A stretch of 33,407 nt of DNA from Amphimedon queenslandica (taxonomy: Eukaryota > Porifera > Demospongiae > Haplosclerida > Niphatidae), in assembly GCF_000090795.2 (NCBI RefSeq), contig NW_003546650.1, positions 58,552 to 91,958 of the forward strand. Direction: 5' to 3'. The translations under genes were made by a program, and so were the position numbers. The notes beneath the pieces were generated by a model, which did not search any database, was not told where the DNA came from, and saw nothing but the letters and a program-made list of their open reading frames with translations. Positions 1 through 11,124 of this stretch are shown here, piece after piece; position 1 is the first letter of the stretch, and each line of letters begins with the position of its first letter.

Positions 1-21
1 AGTACCCTTCTTGCTCTCTAA

Positions 22-1163
22 CGTTTTAGTGACATTTTAAACCTGGTTCAAGCAGAATACTTGTGTGAATGCTGTGGAAAAAGTGTCTGTGATGATGAGA
101 TGGGCATCCAATATGAAGGTAAATGTGAACTCTGGTACCACTGCAAGTGCATCACCATGCACGAGGCTGAATGTAAACATTTGAGTGAGTCTGATAATAG
201 TTTAAAGTGCAATCCTTGCAACAGAGGTTTGTAGCCTTTCAATAGTATTGAAGCAGGGGACATATTTCACTTTGATTTTCAAAAGAATTTGCCCACACTC
301 AAATTACCAGTAGGAGAGCAGTTCTATCAGAGACTCCTTTGGACATATTTGTTTGAGTTTTCTCTGCTTCAACACAACTGATGACTGCATTTATGTGGCA
401 AGAGCTACTTGCAAAAAGAGGCGCTAATGATGTCAATTCTTGCTTGTTTCATTTCATCAGTGCGACACCATCTGGAAGAACGGGAGCTAAGCATAGTATC
501 TGGTGGGCTGATAATTGCACGGGGCAAAACAAGAACTGCATGATGTGGTTCTTTCAAGATTTAATATGCTGTGGTGTTTATTCAAGTATCTATTATAAGT
601 TTTTAGTTCCTGGTCACACTTACGGTCCAACTGATCGACATTTTGCCATCATTGAAAAACATGCTGCAAAGATAGAAACTGTGTATACATCAAAGGAATG
701 GTATCAATATGTTTCTGAATCTTTTGTTAGTAGCCTTCATGTTGTTGAAATTTAACAATCCTTTTTTAACTACTATCAGTACCTAAACCACATGTACACA
801 GAACAGACCCATGATACCAATAGGAATTCTTTGAACTTTGAAACTGCTGTTTGGTTCAATTTTGGATCTGGCAAGAAAGTCGTTGATGGTACAGTGATAG
901 AAGTTCAGCGTCATTCTGAGGTATGGGTGAGACACTCCTATGACATTAGTGCGACTCCTCAAGTCGTATCATATTACAAGAAATGAGGAAAATGTCCACT
1001 GTCGACTCTGAATACTTTATATATGCAACATCTATTGCCTATAAAAAAAGCTAAAGCAGAGGATGTGTCTAAACTTGCTAGTAAATATGTTCCAGCTCAT
1101 CTGCAAGGGTTTTATGCTAACTTACCTACTGTTGATGATGGCATTGTTGATATTGATGACTGA
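22..1163 (+). pseudogene. DUF7869-family protein, C-terminal half with PHD-like finger, broken
   Basis: Frame 1 from 22 encodes a PHD-like cysteine-histidine cluster (C-x2-C and WYHCKC, then C-x2-C near 120-225) and hits TAG at 232-234. The same frame resumes with FDFQKNLPTLKLPVGEQFY (about 271-330) up to TGA at 379. The frame then shifts and continues at 357-755 with RGANDVNSCL, WADNCTGQNKN, GHTYGPTDRHFAIIEK. These are the order and motifs of the DUF7869 domain found in many copies in cnidarian and sponge genomes. TAA at 753-755 and TGA at 984-986 interrupt the same frame, which still reads sensibly to TGA at 1161-1163 (KYVPAHLQGFYANLP). I therefore count three in-frame stops and at least one frameshift in one ancestral gene. 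The function of the family is not settled; the D-N-C-x-GQNKN block suggests an RNase-H-like transposase (inference). The gene probably extends past the left window edge. Confidence 0.65.
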
Positions 1164-1407
1164 TGACTCACTATACAAGTAACAGTATTGTATTGTATTG
1201 GTTATTATATGCACACTTGTATAATTGGTTTATATTTACCCACCACTTGAACACTTCCTCTGTTGTATACATTAATTGACACTTTGCATTAAAATTTATT
1301 TTTGAATTAATAACAAAAATATTAATGAGCAAGTAGCGCTTATACACACAGTAATTATAGTCAATAATAATCATACAATATATGCGTACATGTAAGGTAT
1401 AGTATAA
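1164..1407. other. Non-coding spacer between the two tail-to-tail DUF7869 halves
   Basis: AT-rich sequence with a short TATTG repeat at 1185-1200. I see no coding or repeat signal. It marks the point where the two opposite-strand halves meet. Confidence 0.4.
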
Positions 1408-2384
1408 CTATGAGTCAAATTGTACATTACTCGAAGAGTCTCTAGCAAACTGTTCGTCAAAACGAAAAGCATCATACCCCTCTTGAACAAGTGCTTTTTA
1501 AGCTTCTAGTTCTTGTAGCTCCTGTTTTTTAGAAATATCAGATTCACTTGCTATCTTGACACTTAGACCATCATATGTACAGCATGTATCTGTCCTTGGA
1601 TACCCAAAGTATATATTAAACTCACTAAAAATACATCGTGATAAAAGTGCTCAGATACCAGTGGTTGTCTTATTTTTTCCAAAGGCTGATGGGATATTTT
1701 CTGATGCAAGTTTGCTTCTTCTAAAGAAAAGTATTCTGGGTCATGAATTTGCGAAAAGTTTTTGTACAACCGAGCTTTTGATAAGTGTGGAGATAAGTAT
1801 CTTTGTCCATAATTATTGTTACGAGAGTAGTGACTGTTTCTAGTTGGGAATGTCTTAATATGCCTACATATAAGTTCACGTACTTCTTCAGGTACTTTCT
1901 GTGGCCTCTTTCCATGTTTACCACGTCTATCGAGCTCAATACAAACATCAGTTGCAGATTTCATCTTTTGCTTCAAAACAAGTAACCTCTTCTGCTCAAA
2001 TCCAAAAACAAACCAAAAGGCTTTTGAACAGACTTCTACATTCTAACTCTTTTCATCATGAAGATAATATATATAAGTGCAAGAACCCTCTTCTGCTGGT
2101 GGACGACCAGCCTTCTTTCCTGAAGGAAATGATGTTGGATTTGGTTGCCGAGGATGACCAACACTCTTCTTTGTTTCTCATCTACCAATTAAGGCATACA
2201 GATATAGGTTCTGTTCATTGTAGTAAAGGCTCTCAATTTTTTCTCTGAGTTGATTTAAATGATCTGTAGAAAACTGCTTCAAGCATTTCTTATGGCAGCA
2301 CTCAGTATCTTGACTTAACTTGATTCTAGGTGAATTATTCCTTAGCCCTGTTTTTGTAGCATATTTAGATTTCCACTTGTTGGG
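1408..2384 (-). pseudogene. DUF7869-family protein, N-terminal half, broken
   Basis: Read on the minus strand from 2384, one frame gives PNKWKSKY, then CCHKKCLKQFS, then AGRPPAEEGSCTYIYYL, then VCSKAFWFVFG, RRGKHGKRP, HIKTFPTRNSHYSR and YLSPHLSKARLYKNF. This is the N-terminal order I know for DUF7869 proteins: Cys-rich head, VCK-x-FL-like block, FP-x-x-SHYSR, YL-x-x-L. TGA (2178-2180) and TAG (2043-2045) interrupt this frame. Near 1625-1655 the frame shifts, and the next block (FNIYFGYPRTDTC) continues in another frame to TGA at about 1408, with one more stop inside. No C-terminal DUF7869 domain follows on this strand; that half lies inverted at 22-1163. Confidence 0.6.
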
Positions 2385-2415
2385 ATTTTTTTCTGTATCA
2401 GTTTTTTCTGTATCA

Positions 2416-2529
2416 TTTTTTTTCTGTATCAGTTAAGATATCAGTTATGTATCAGATATGCTATATTGCATACACAGCAAAAATTTTTTTTCTGTATTAG
2501 TTGAGATATCAGTTATGTATCAGATACGG
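2416..2529 (+). repeat. Two-copy imperfect direct repeat, about 68-base period
   Basis: A block beginning TTTTTCTGTATCAGTT and ending TATGTATCAGATATG (2416-2461) recurs at about 2484-2529 with few changes. A third partial TTTTTCTGTATCA lies just upstream (2390-2415), so this looks like a small decayed tandem array. Confidence 0.6.
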
Positions 2530-2755
2530 TATATCTCTAAGATACACCAACTTTTGGCAATTACAGTGTCATCACCGTAGCCACGGAATAGCTACATTCG
2601 GTATGTCATCCTGTATCGCTTCGTACACGGAAATGATTCATTACTGAACACTATATATTCAGTATAATTATTTTCCTTATTGCTTTATTAATTATTATTC
2701 ATCTTCAATAACAATATTAAGTTGCAAATGTACAAGGAATGGAAAAGATATTCAA

Positions 2756-3300
2756 TCAAAACATATTACAAGTTTCATGAGTCCAAATATCTTCTTTCAA
2801 AATGCATGAGTTAGTACACAAATGGATCATAGACACTGATAATGTACATGTACATGAATGAAGTATAAATAACTTTAATGTTCTTTGGAAAAGGGGACAA
2901 TCATATTCCGTAAGAAGCTCAGCCCCATTGTCAGCAACCATTCCTTCTACCTCTCTTACCAGACAGAGATCTAAACCAGTGTTTTCATCACAGAAAATTG
3001 AAACAATGACTCATTATAAAATCAAAAGAAATGCATAAAAACAGCTAAATTAGTTTTCAGATTAGTTGTAATACCTCTTTAGTATTAAGCATAACAAAGT
3101 CACCTTGATAAATTAATAAGCCAGAGTGTGAGGTAAGTGCCCTATGATGAAGAACATCAGATTGCAGAGTCACTCCTTGTGGCATGTTATGAATATTGCA
3201 ATTATGCCTATAAAGGTAATTTCTAAGAGACTCGGTTACACTAGTATAACATATGGATGTTCGAATTTCCAATAGCTTGCAGACAATAGCTCCTCTCAGC
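2756..3300 (-). other. Unrecognised coding-like fragments
   Basis: Two minus-strand stretches, 3057-3272 and 2756-3000, read openly. The first includes NCNIHNMPQGVTLQSDVL and YQGDFVMLNTKE and ends at a GT; the second begins after an AG and reads CDENTGLDLCLVREVEG. They could be consecutive exons of one gene or remnants of a transposon ORF. I do not recognise a family. Confidence 0.25.
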
Positions 3301-3381
3301 TAAAGTAATGAATGAAATAGAATATTTCAAATGGCATATACTAACACCATTCTGAGGTGTCCTTGAGCATTGATAGCTTTG

Positions 3382-4112
3382 TCATGATATAATTCTTTTG
3401 ATGGTACAGAAGTCACTACGTAAACTGAAGTTCTGCTGACCACAGAGAGCAATTACTTTAAAAAGAGAAGAAAGCTTTCTTCTATTCAAGGCAATTTGAT
3501 CAGCCCTCTGCTGGTTTAAGACAGTACTTATGGCTGGCTGTTGGTGTGACATGACCTTAACAAAACCTTCACATCTAATGACTGACTCTTTATGATGAGA
3601 TGTACAAGGATTCTTTCGTAGAATCTCCAGTGCTTTGTGGAAACTTTTCCATGGCTTAGTTACTAGAACTCCTGAAGCTGACCCTCGATATCCAGAGATA
3701 CAGAAGAGGACACAGTTGATACAGTACCCACCATTCTGTTGCAATAAGTAGGCTAGCCAAGGAAAGTCCTGGAGCCTATTGTATAGAAAGAACAGCCATT
3801 TAAATTGCGAGGGAAAGCGTGGTTCCTGTCTGGTTTAAAATGATGTCAAAGAATGTCGTACTTAGCACTTGAACTGAGCTTATCTGCATTTCCAGCTACA
3901 TTAGCAATATCATTGTAATCAAGTGCTGGATGCTTTGCAGCAGGAGTTAGATCATCACATTCTGAATCATTGTCATCAGACAAGTCACTATCAACAACAT
4001 GATCAGTACCACTAGCAGATTGTGCACTAGAACCAGTAGCTGTATTTGTTGACGTAATACTAGTAGTTGTACTTGTAGTACTACTTGTAGTTTGTGTGCA
4101 ACCTAAAAGCAA
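3382..4112 (-). pseudogene. ZMYM1/TTF-type hAT transposase N-terminal region, broken
   Basis: The minus-strand ORF at 3846-4112 is low-complexity Ser/Thr then acidic, ending KYDIL, stop, HHFKPDRNHAFP, the usual lead into the TTF-type zinc finger. The next ORF (3382-3744) gives YCINCVLFC, VTKPWKSFHKALEIL and HKESVIRCEGF, then INxNR-like and CGQQNFSLR motifs. This is the zinc-finger MYM-type 1 / 52 kDa repressor-like order seen in hAT transposases. The two parts are in different frames, joined by a frameshift near 3765, and a stop follows KYDIL. The DDE catalytic part and dimerisation domain are missing downstream, so it cannot encode a working transposase. A hAT-like terminus lies upstream at 4521. 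Confidence 0.7.
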
Positions 4113-4119
4113 TTACTCC

Positions 4120-4440
4120 ATGATTTTTACATACAAAACACACATTTATACGAAACTGAGGTGGTAGTTTTTGAAAAATACTTAAAGACATTACTACTAA
4201 CTGTACTAAGTCTAGCAGTGTCACCAGCAAAAATAATTATTTTCATAAGTCACACGTATGGGCGTGGTTTTTGTTAACTATTATCATAATTCATCTAATA
4301 AAATGGCAGAATTGTTGTCAGTCAGCTGGGAGCCTAAGATGTCAGCTATCTCCATTCCTGAGGACTCTTACACTCTCACTAGCTGGATCCAGTGTTTTGG
4401 ATGACTCTGTTTATAAATGGTGATATGTATCAGACTAAAA
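4120..4440. other. Non-coding, one short possible exon
   Basis: Mostly featureless. An ATG at 4303 opens a 34-codon plus-strand frame (MAELLSVSWEPKM...) with coding-like composition, but nothing follows it and I do not recognise it. Confidence 0.2.
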
Positions 4441-4475
4441 ACTAATTTTTGTCATAAGTTTGGGATTTTTGCCAA

Positions 4476-4521
4476 GGGGGGTGCTGGAGCACCCTCAGCA
4501 CCCCCCCTAGATACGCCACTG
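4476..4521 (-). mobile_element. hAT-like element terminus with perfect subterminal hairpin
   Basis: On the minus strand from 4521 the sequence begins CAGTGGCGTATCTAGGGGG, the CAG-starting type of end common in hAT transposons. A perfect 10-base stem follows: GGGGGGTGCT at 4476-4485 pairs with AGCACCCCCC at 4497-4506, with an 11-base loop. It lies upstream of the hAT pseudogene on the same strand and is probably its 5' end (inference). I did not find a matching second end in the window. Confidence 0.5.
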
Positions 4522-4771
4522 GCTCTGGCGTTTGATCTATTCTTAGCAATATAACCTTCCATTTGCTTTCTATTTTCATATTGTCTCTTCTTTTTCCTTT
4601 AGATTTGGCCTTAGTTAAATTACTTTTCCTTTCTCTACTTACCTTTCTTACTACTAACAAAGCAACAATTATACTTAGGACTAAAACTACAAACAAGTAC
4701 AATGACATTAAGTACGGAAGAAACATGTAGGTACTAAAATCAGTACTACAGATAAATGTCATTGTAAACAC

Positions 4772-5285
4772 AACACTTATCTTTTTTTATCAAATGAGGC
4801 ACTAACAGTAGTATCTAGATATTATATATGAAGTGCAGCTTACAAAATTTCTACAAATAACAGAGCCGCTCAATTTGAAGTCACTCTAATTTCAGGAAGA
4901 ATTAAAATTTTATTTTACTTACCTATTAGTATAGCTCTTAAAAGAACTGGTGATGGTTTACTCTGCGCACTCTTTACTAGCAAGCAGAACAAGAGAATGA
5001 ATAAAGGAATATTCAGCAGTACTGTGCTATGGTAGAGTAGACTGGCAGTCAGACTAGTTACTATGGCAACTCTGCGCATGTGTAAAATTTTAAAATGGCG
5101 ACTGAAATAAGGGTGTGTTATATCATGCCCATTATTACTTCTTATTTGACCAAGAAATAAATTAAGATTCTGAAACTACCTTTGTAGCCATTGTTTAATG
5201 AGTAAAGGAATGGTGTAAAAGCCAGCCAAAGCAGTGTACTGGCTTAAAAGATTACAGGGCCGATAGAAGGAGGTGAATAAAGAAA
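4772..5285. other. Non-coding, possible promoter-like GC-rich patch
   Basis: AT-rich except for 4960-5110, which holds CTGCGCAC, CTGCGCATGTG (5073-5083) and ATGGCGACTG. The CTGCGCATG motif resembles those in the repeats at 18.7 and 22.5 kb and may mark an unidentified promoter for the short frame at 5286. Confidence 0.2.
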
Positions 5286-5405
5286 ATGTCTGACGAATTT
5301 TGCAGAAATTTGAATTTGGGCCTATTCTCTAGAATTGCTCCTGCTACATTACAGTCCACTTTAAAGGTACTGGGAGAATTGCTCAGTGAAGAAGAGCTGA
5401 GATAA
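5286..5405 (+). CDS. Possible short coding exon, unrecognised
   Basis: An ATG opens a 39-codon frame (MSDEFCRNLNLGLFSRIAP..., ending LLSEEELR) and stops at TAA 5403-5405. After the stop the same frame reads on as AIYEVLY to a good splice donor (GGTAAGATAAG at 5429), so it may be a first exon with a nonsense change. An acceptor-like TTTGCAG near 6233 is followed by another open stretch (QLQKDLLKAVVLQPDSKNA), which could belong to the same broken gene. The family is not recognised. Confidence 0.25.
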   Translation: MSDEFCRNLNLGLFSRIAPATLQSTLKVLGELLSEEELR

Positions 5406-5429
5406 GCCATTTATGAGGTTTTATATGGT

Positions 5430-6680
5430 AAGATAAGAAGTGTTTGAAAATGATAAATTTGGCCGCAATTTTGAAAAATCAACCTCAACCCAACATATAG
5501 GCTACCACCTATATAATATTTGTCATATTAGTTAGTGAATTAATTATTAGAACTTACTGTGAATGATAAAGTATTTATGATGCAATCCTTTAAGGGCCTG
5601 CAGCAGGCAAAGCATGGTTTAGGCAGTCGATAACGAACTACTTTAGAAGAGAATGTTAGTTCGACTTTCCTTTATAAAGTTAGATTGAGGTTGTGAAGGA
5701 TGTATCATGGAGAGCTCGTCCATAGCTGTCTAAAAGAAATAGAATTTGTCAACTTTGTGATTCGAATTTGAGGGTACGGGGATACAGTCGTATCTTGAAG
5801 ATGATGATAATGTGAAATTGATGGTGTCATTTGATGATTGAGGTTTTCAGAAAATTGAAAGCAAGTCTAAATTGAAAGAGTCTAAAAACCATAATGCTTT
5901 CTTAGATGCTTCTTTAATTGCCATTAATTTTCTCCTTTTCTGCCTTTAACCCACTTCATTTTATGTTTTACCAGAATATTTATATTTATTCTTTGAAAAT
6001 GCTTTCTTTCTCTTGCAGATCAAGCCAACTTGTATTTAGGAGTTGATAATAAATTACTTCAATTCATAACCTGTTTTCTGTAGAGAAGAAACTGTTTCAC
6101 TGATAAATGCTATATCAACAGTGTCACTTCATTTAAAATGAAGAAAAATCGACTTTTTGAGTATTGATTTTCTTCTCCTTGATTGTGAGAAATGACTCAA
6201 ACTGCTAATTAGACTCCTTCCTCTTATTTGCAGCTTAATTTCTAAATATGCAGCTCCAGAAAGATCTTCTGAAAGCAGTGGTGTTACAGCCTGACTCTAA
6301 GAATGCCTGTATCATTCATGTTTTAAGCCATATTTTTTCTTTGTATACTCACCAGTGATAGAGCAACTTATTTGGTACCTCCAAACAGCAAACTACTTCC
6401 TCTGTGCTAGGTCTGCACTTATTGGCTGCTGTATGTCATAGTATTGGTTTTAAATTCAAGATTTCCCACGCAGCTGCAGCAATAATTACAAACTTATGAA
6501 GAATAGTTCTAAAACTTGAGACGCTGGTGGAACTGGATTATCTTTCATTATTCAAACAACACTACCTATATTGGAGCAGAGACATTGTCCTACAGGAGAT
6601 ATAGTTATTTGAAGTCTATTGCTAAGTTTACAAGTAACTGAAGTATCACTTCTTTCTGATTATCAAGGTCTTTCAATGTC
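5430..6680. other. No confident feature
   Basis: AT-rich. Apart from the possible open stretch after 6235, I find no consistent coding frame and no obvious repeat. A plus-strand open frame at 6681-6908 has no recognisable motif. Confidence 0.3.
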
Positions 6681-7002
6681 TTGACACAGAAGTCAATGGG
6701 TAGCCACCACGTTAGTTTACTGAAAGTAGTGGACGAAATACGGACCAATGACTTAAAATTTCAGGACATGTACGCCCTGTGCTACCCAATGACGATGATT
6801 ATCTTATTGGAATTGCAATTGATACAGTATCACGTAATCTCATCTGACAATAATATGTATGAAATATTACTAAAACAGGGATTATCAGCATTAAGTAAAC
6901 ATGATTAAATATAGGCAGTGAATGATTGTGTACATTAATGCAAGCATTATAATGCTGTTGCAATACATGTACTTGACTCACATCCACCAATGATACACCT
7001 TA

Positions 7003-7700
7003 CAGGGATATAATAGACTAAGTAACCGGGATTGGTTTCGGAGCGGATATCAATTTATAGACCAGTAACAAATTTAAATTAATTATTCATAGTTTTGGTA
7101 TAATAACCGATTCTGCTCTGTACAATGGCCTTACTACACTGATGTGTAAAAATTGTGTAAAAATCAAACAAAGACTAGAATAACAAATAGCCAGTACATT
7201 CTCATACAACAATCACTGAGTTATTATATTACAAAGAGAGTCATATCTGAATCCGCCACTGGTACACAAAACTGGCCTTCGAAAAAGTACTTTCTGGCTG
7301 TATCATGAAATGGAAAGGTCTAAGTAAGTTCTTTTGGTCCTATTCTCACATGAACATAAAAGATGGTAAATCACAATATGATTGAATCCATATACTCCAA
7401 GCTATCTTGCCAGCAGAGAAACACAAGTGAAATCATGGGCCGCCCTTGGCAATTCATTGTGACAGCATTGTCAATATCACTGAAAAAAAAATACATGGCT
7501 TCCTTATCCCTTAGTAATGGACGTATAATGTTTTGAGAGACACAAACCTTTTTGACAGAGAAATAGCAACATTAGTGATTTGCCAGAAGAGTTGGCCATC
7601 TTGAAAATGATAACAGAGATTGCAAAAAATGTTTCTACACAAATGATGCGCTCACGTGATCCCATTGCCAATCCCAGTTACGTAGTCTATTATATCCCTG
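7003..7700. mobile_element. Interval bounded by 33-base terminal inverted repeats
   Basis: CAGGGATATAATAGACTA at 7003 begins a 33-base block (7003-7035) that matches the reverse complement of 7668-7700 at 31 of 33 positions. Both ends start with CAG. The flanking 8-mers (ACACCTTA and GTAGCACA) do not match, so I see no target-site duplication. This may be a non-autonomous element or two relic ends. A hAT-like CAGTGGCGGATTC end lies inside it on the minus strand, ending at about 7262. Confidence 0.5.
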
Positions 7701-8330
7701 GTAGCACAGACGTTTATATGTAGAGCATACGCTGGTTGGAGATAGTTGTATCTCTTTCAAATTTTTTGAGGTCTTTTCTAGATTTTGTTGCTGACGTTCT
7801 TCATCCAGTGAGGGAGCTGGAGGTAGCTGATCAGCCACTGTCTCTCTACAATATTCTCTCATTATTTGATTACATTGAGCTCCTTGCCCTTCAGAATTTG
7901 AGGCTCTTCTATCACGATCTCATTTACACGAAGATCTAAGATAGTTTCTTCTCCTTCAGCTTCTGATTCACTGGCACATCATTGCTGTGATCTTTCACTT
8001 AAGTCAGAAGACGTTCCTGTCTTTGAGCCTCTGATATATTGTTAATTCTTTGCTGACTTCTTTGCTTTTAATCACTTAGACGTGCTTCTCTGTTATCTGC
8101 TGATTTAATAAGTGTAGATCTAGCCTTCTGGGCTTATTCCCAGATCTTGCTCATTCTTTTGGCCTTTTTTTCTTGAGATTCTTTAGATCTGTTTTCCCTT
8201 TGCTTTCTTTGAAATAATCAAGACGTCTCTTTATAGTACTACCAACGTCTTGCAATGGTACACAATACTTTATTGGGGGGCCATAGAAAGAATGTATGAT
8301 GTCTCTCCTCTTTTGCTTCTTATGTGACAA
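7635..8330 (-). pseudogene. Broken charged ORF remnant, probably transposon-derived
   Basis: On the minus strand, several frames in succession read as lysine/arginine/glutamate-rich protein with stops between them: YGPPIKYCVPLQDVGSTIK near 8280-8230, then KARSTLIKSADNREARLSD, then SEAQRQERLL, then LPPAPSLDEERQQQNLEKT (7635-7862). This looks like the basic leader of a large transposon protein, but I cannot name the family. The right-hand inverted repeat at 7668-7700 overlaps its 3' end. Confidence 0.25.
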
Positions 8331-8339
8331 TACTGTTGT

Positions 8340-9737
8340 AGTGTGTGCATGTTGTTGATGGTGGATTCGAGAGGTAAAACTTGCTTTTTCTTAGCTACCA
8401 CTTCTGGTAAGGAGGCTTACATTTTCTAAACTGAAGTATATTTTGAAACTGAGTGCCTTACATCGGTTGCTTAGTGATATAGGCTAATAATAATAATTAA
8501 GGAGTGGCCTAATTTAATTACATAATTACTATGGACTACTGTATACCTATTAATTAAGGTACAACAGGCTGAATGCACAATTTAGTTTTCGGAACACAAA
8601 TTGTTTCCTTTATACATTTTCTACAACATATAATTTTTTCAAATTTTTTCTCAATAGTGAGATGCAATAAACTTTACTTAACTTTTTAAAATGGTTGAAA
8701 ACTGAGTAAAGAATTCTTGAACATATTGAGAGTACTTTAATTTTTAGTAATATGATTGTTTTTATAACATTATTTTCTATTGACGTATGCTCCATCACTT
8801 GGCAAAAGTTCTTCAAGTTTTGCAAAATGGGCTGCAATCTCTCATAGAGTTTTGTTCACTTTCAAACATCAGTGTATCACAAAAGCATTTACTGCATACT
8901 AACTTGATTGAGTGTTTGCCTTCATTATACCACGATTACAAGCTTTACAGCTTCGTAGAGCCTGCATTCACCAGATGAAACAGCTAAATAAACAATAGTC
9001 AGGAAGTACATACTGGTGGCCATTTTTATTAATGGTTTGACTAATATGACGTCATAACTTAACCCCACCTTGCAATTAATATTTCCCGCCAGTTTTATAA
9101 TATACAGAGGTATCCAGAAATGACACAAGATCAAAGATGGCGTATTATTTCTAAGGAAGACGAAGTGAATCTTTTTTTTTCTTAATATCTCTGCTGTTGC
9201 TAACATTCTCAGTAAGCTATGAAAAATTATTTTATAAAGAGACAATTTTAATAATAATATTTCAGAAGTGTTTGCAATTAGCCTCACAGTTTAATGTGCT
9301 TATTTCATTTTGCTTGCCACTCTGGTAATTATTTGTTATGCTTGCGCAGCCTGTTCAAGAGATTGTTTAATTGCAAAATAATTTTTAATATTAAAAATAC
9401 AATAATGCAAAAAAAAATAAACAGCATCGTTCTGTTCCACTGGAAATGATCCAATCATAAAGTCATAATGATAATCAGCTCAAATTCCGCATGAATTACT
9501 TTTCAATGACTGTGATCAAGTCTAACCTACAGAGAGTGATGTACAATGGTTACTTTAACCTTAATTAATTCAAAAATTGATTTTATTATTACAATTATAC
9601 ATTCCAATGAAGTTATTCCCTTGCTCCATCGTTCACAGAGGCACCTAAAAAACCAGAAGATGATAAAAGTGGCCCAATACAAAACAATCTATATTTTTAT
9701 GACAAAATATCAACATGGTTGTACTAATTGACTTAGA
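8340..9737. other. No confident gene; degraded scraps
   Basis: AT-rich. A minus-strand stretch around 8780-8960 reads AALRSCKACNRG-like and AAHFAKLEELLPSDGAYV with three stops in about 50 codons, possibly an old fragment. The rest shows only homopolymer runs and nothing I can assign. Confidence 0.25.
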
Positions 9738-10240
9738 AAAGCCATCATCAATCTTTCAGATTTCATTCTTCCATATGTATTCAACTGAATGTAACAACAT
9801 TGTTTTCAAATTGAGATTTTTTGTACAATTGAATGAAATCATGCACCATCATCACACAAATCCAGATAAAAAAGCAAATAGATAACAAAAAGAGCGGAGC
9901 AGTTATACAAAGTAGACAGTATGGACAAATATTGTACAAGTATTGTGTATTATTATTGTTACTTATGTCAATACAACTATTACGCAAATTTCTAGATATT
10001 GGGGAAATAATAAAACTACAAAAAACCAGAAATAGTGGTTTATTATTATTTAACTATCAATTATCCTAGAATGAACGACAAAATTTATTGTTGTTCATAA
10101 GTGTGTGTGTGCAAAAACATTTTTATAGGAGGAGTACTTAACAAGCTAGCATTATAGGAAACATACACATATCCATTAATGGCTATAACTTAAACTTAAA
10201 TAGAGCATTGAAAGAATCAGAACTATACAACATGCAAAAT
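9738..10240 (+). repeat. Diverged direct duplication, copy 1
   Basis: From GCCATCATCAATCTTTCAG to ACAACATGCAAAA this block is colinear with 11125-11640. Shared stretches include CCAGATAAAAAAGCAAA, GCAAATTTCTAGATATTG, ATAACTTAAACTTAAA and GAGCATTGAAAGAATCA. By eye it is roughly 75-80% identical with small indels. Neither copy keeps a shared reading frame, so it is non-coding. Confidence 0.8.
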
Positions 10241-10981
10241 GGTTTTTGAATTGAGCTACAATAGCTTCGTGGCGATTGTTTCATAGCACTGATGATTGTA
10301 TAAAATCAGTTTCATTAGTCGCAAGTCATAATTCTATATTGTATTTGCTGCATTGATAAGGTTTTAGTTGTGATATCTACACTCCTAGTTTATTTATTTT
10401 GATACATGCATGTTACCATGTACAACTTTACACGAGTTGCGTTTTTTCTCCATTTGTAGTAAGTTCATGACAGGTACAATAGTCACATTTCTGTAGCACA
10501 GTGCATTTCTACTTATTCATTTATGTTTATTTACATGTATTAATAGAATGCGACATGCATCATGGTAAACTTTGAGTTTTGCCTTGTGAGCATTTTTACA
10601 AGCATCAGTCCACCTTTTTCAGTGTGTCTAGCTACATGTAGATTTACGTGTATCAAACTTAGTGTTATATAATGTGTGTACCTGAATAGGTCCGTAAAAA
10701 CTTGGTTGTGAGTACAACTTCTACAAGTTGACTAGCTCTACAAACTTTTGTTTTTAAGTTACTGTATTTTTCCATGAGGTTGTAATAATAAAGTGTTTAT
10801 AATTTTAATTTTCAACAATATTTATTGTTGTTAATTCATTATTATTGTAAACAAGTTCTCAATGCCTGTACACTACAAATTAGACCAACAGAGTGGACCA
10901 GGAAGGCACATAAGTATACATTAGATTTTTAACAAAAAAAAACTACAACTAAAGCAGCTAACCAGCATGCTAAGAGCAAAA
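10241..10981. other. Non-coding AT-rich spacer
   Basis: I see no coding frame. It contains TTCAACAATATTTATTGTTG (10810), a short palindromic-looking segment, and several ACATGTA motifs. Confidence 0.3.
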
Positions 10982-11080
10982 GACATGCCTACATGTATGT
11001 AACATAATGACTATGGTATAACTAACCAAAGACATACCTACACATATGTACATGTAACAATATGACTTTGATATAACTTC
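10982..11080 (+). repeat. Two-copy tandem repeat of about 50 bases
   Basis: AGACATGCCTACATGTATG...TATGGTATAACT (10980-11024) is followed directly by AGACATACCTACACATATG...TTTGATATAACT (about 11031-11078). It lies just upstream of copy 2 of the 0.5 kb duplication. Confidence 0.6.
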
Positions 11081-11124
11081 ATTGTCCTAACAGTACTTAA
11101 AATGACTTAAAATTGACTTAAAAT

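Noticed and set aside
4442-4771. 109-codon minus-strand frame with a hydrophobic start
   Set aside because: It runs into the hAT terminus hairpin, whose translation makes its C-terminus; no family motif, and a hydrophobic stretch is common by chance in AT-rich DNA.
8610-8960. Minus-strand coding fragment (AAHFAKLEELLPSDGAYV)
   Set aside because: Three stops occur in about 50 codons and no family is recognised; it is kept only as a remark.
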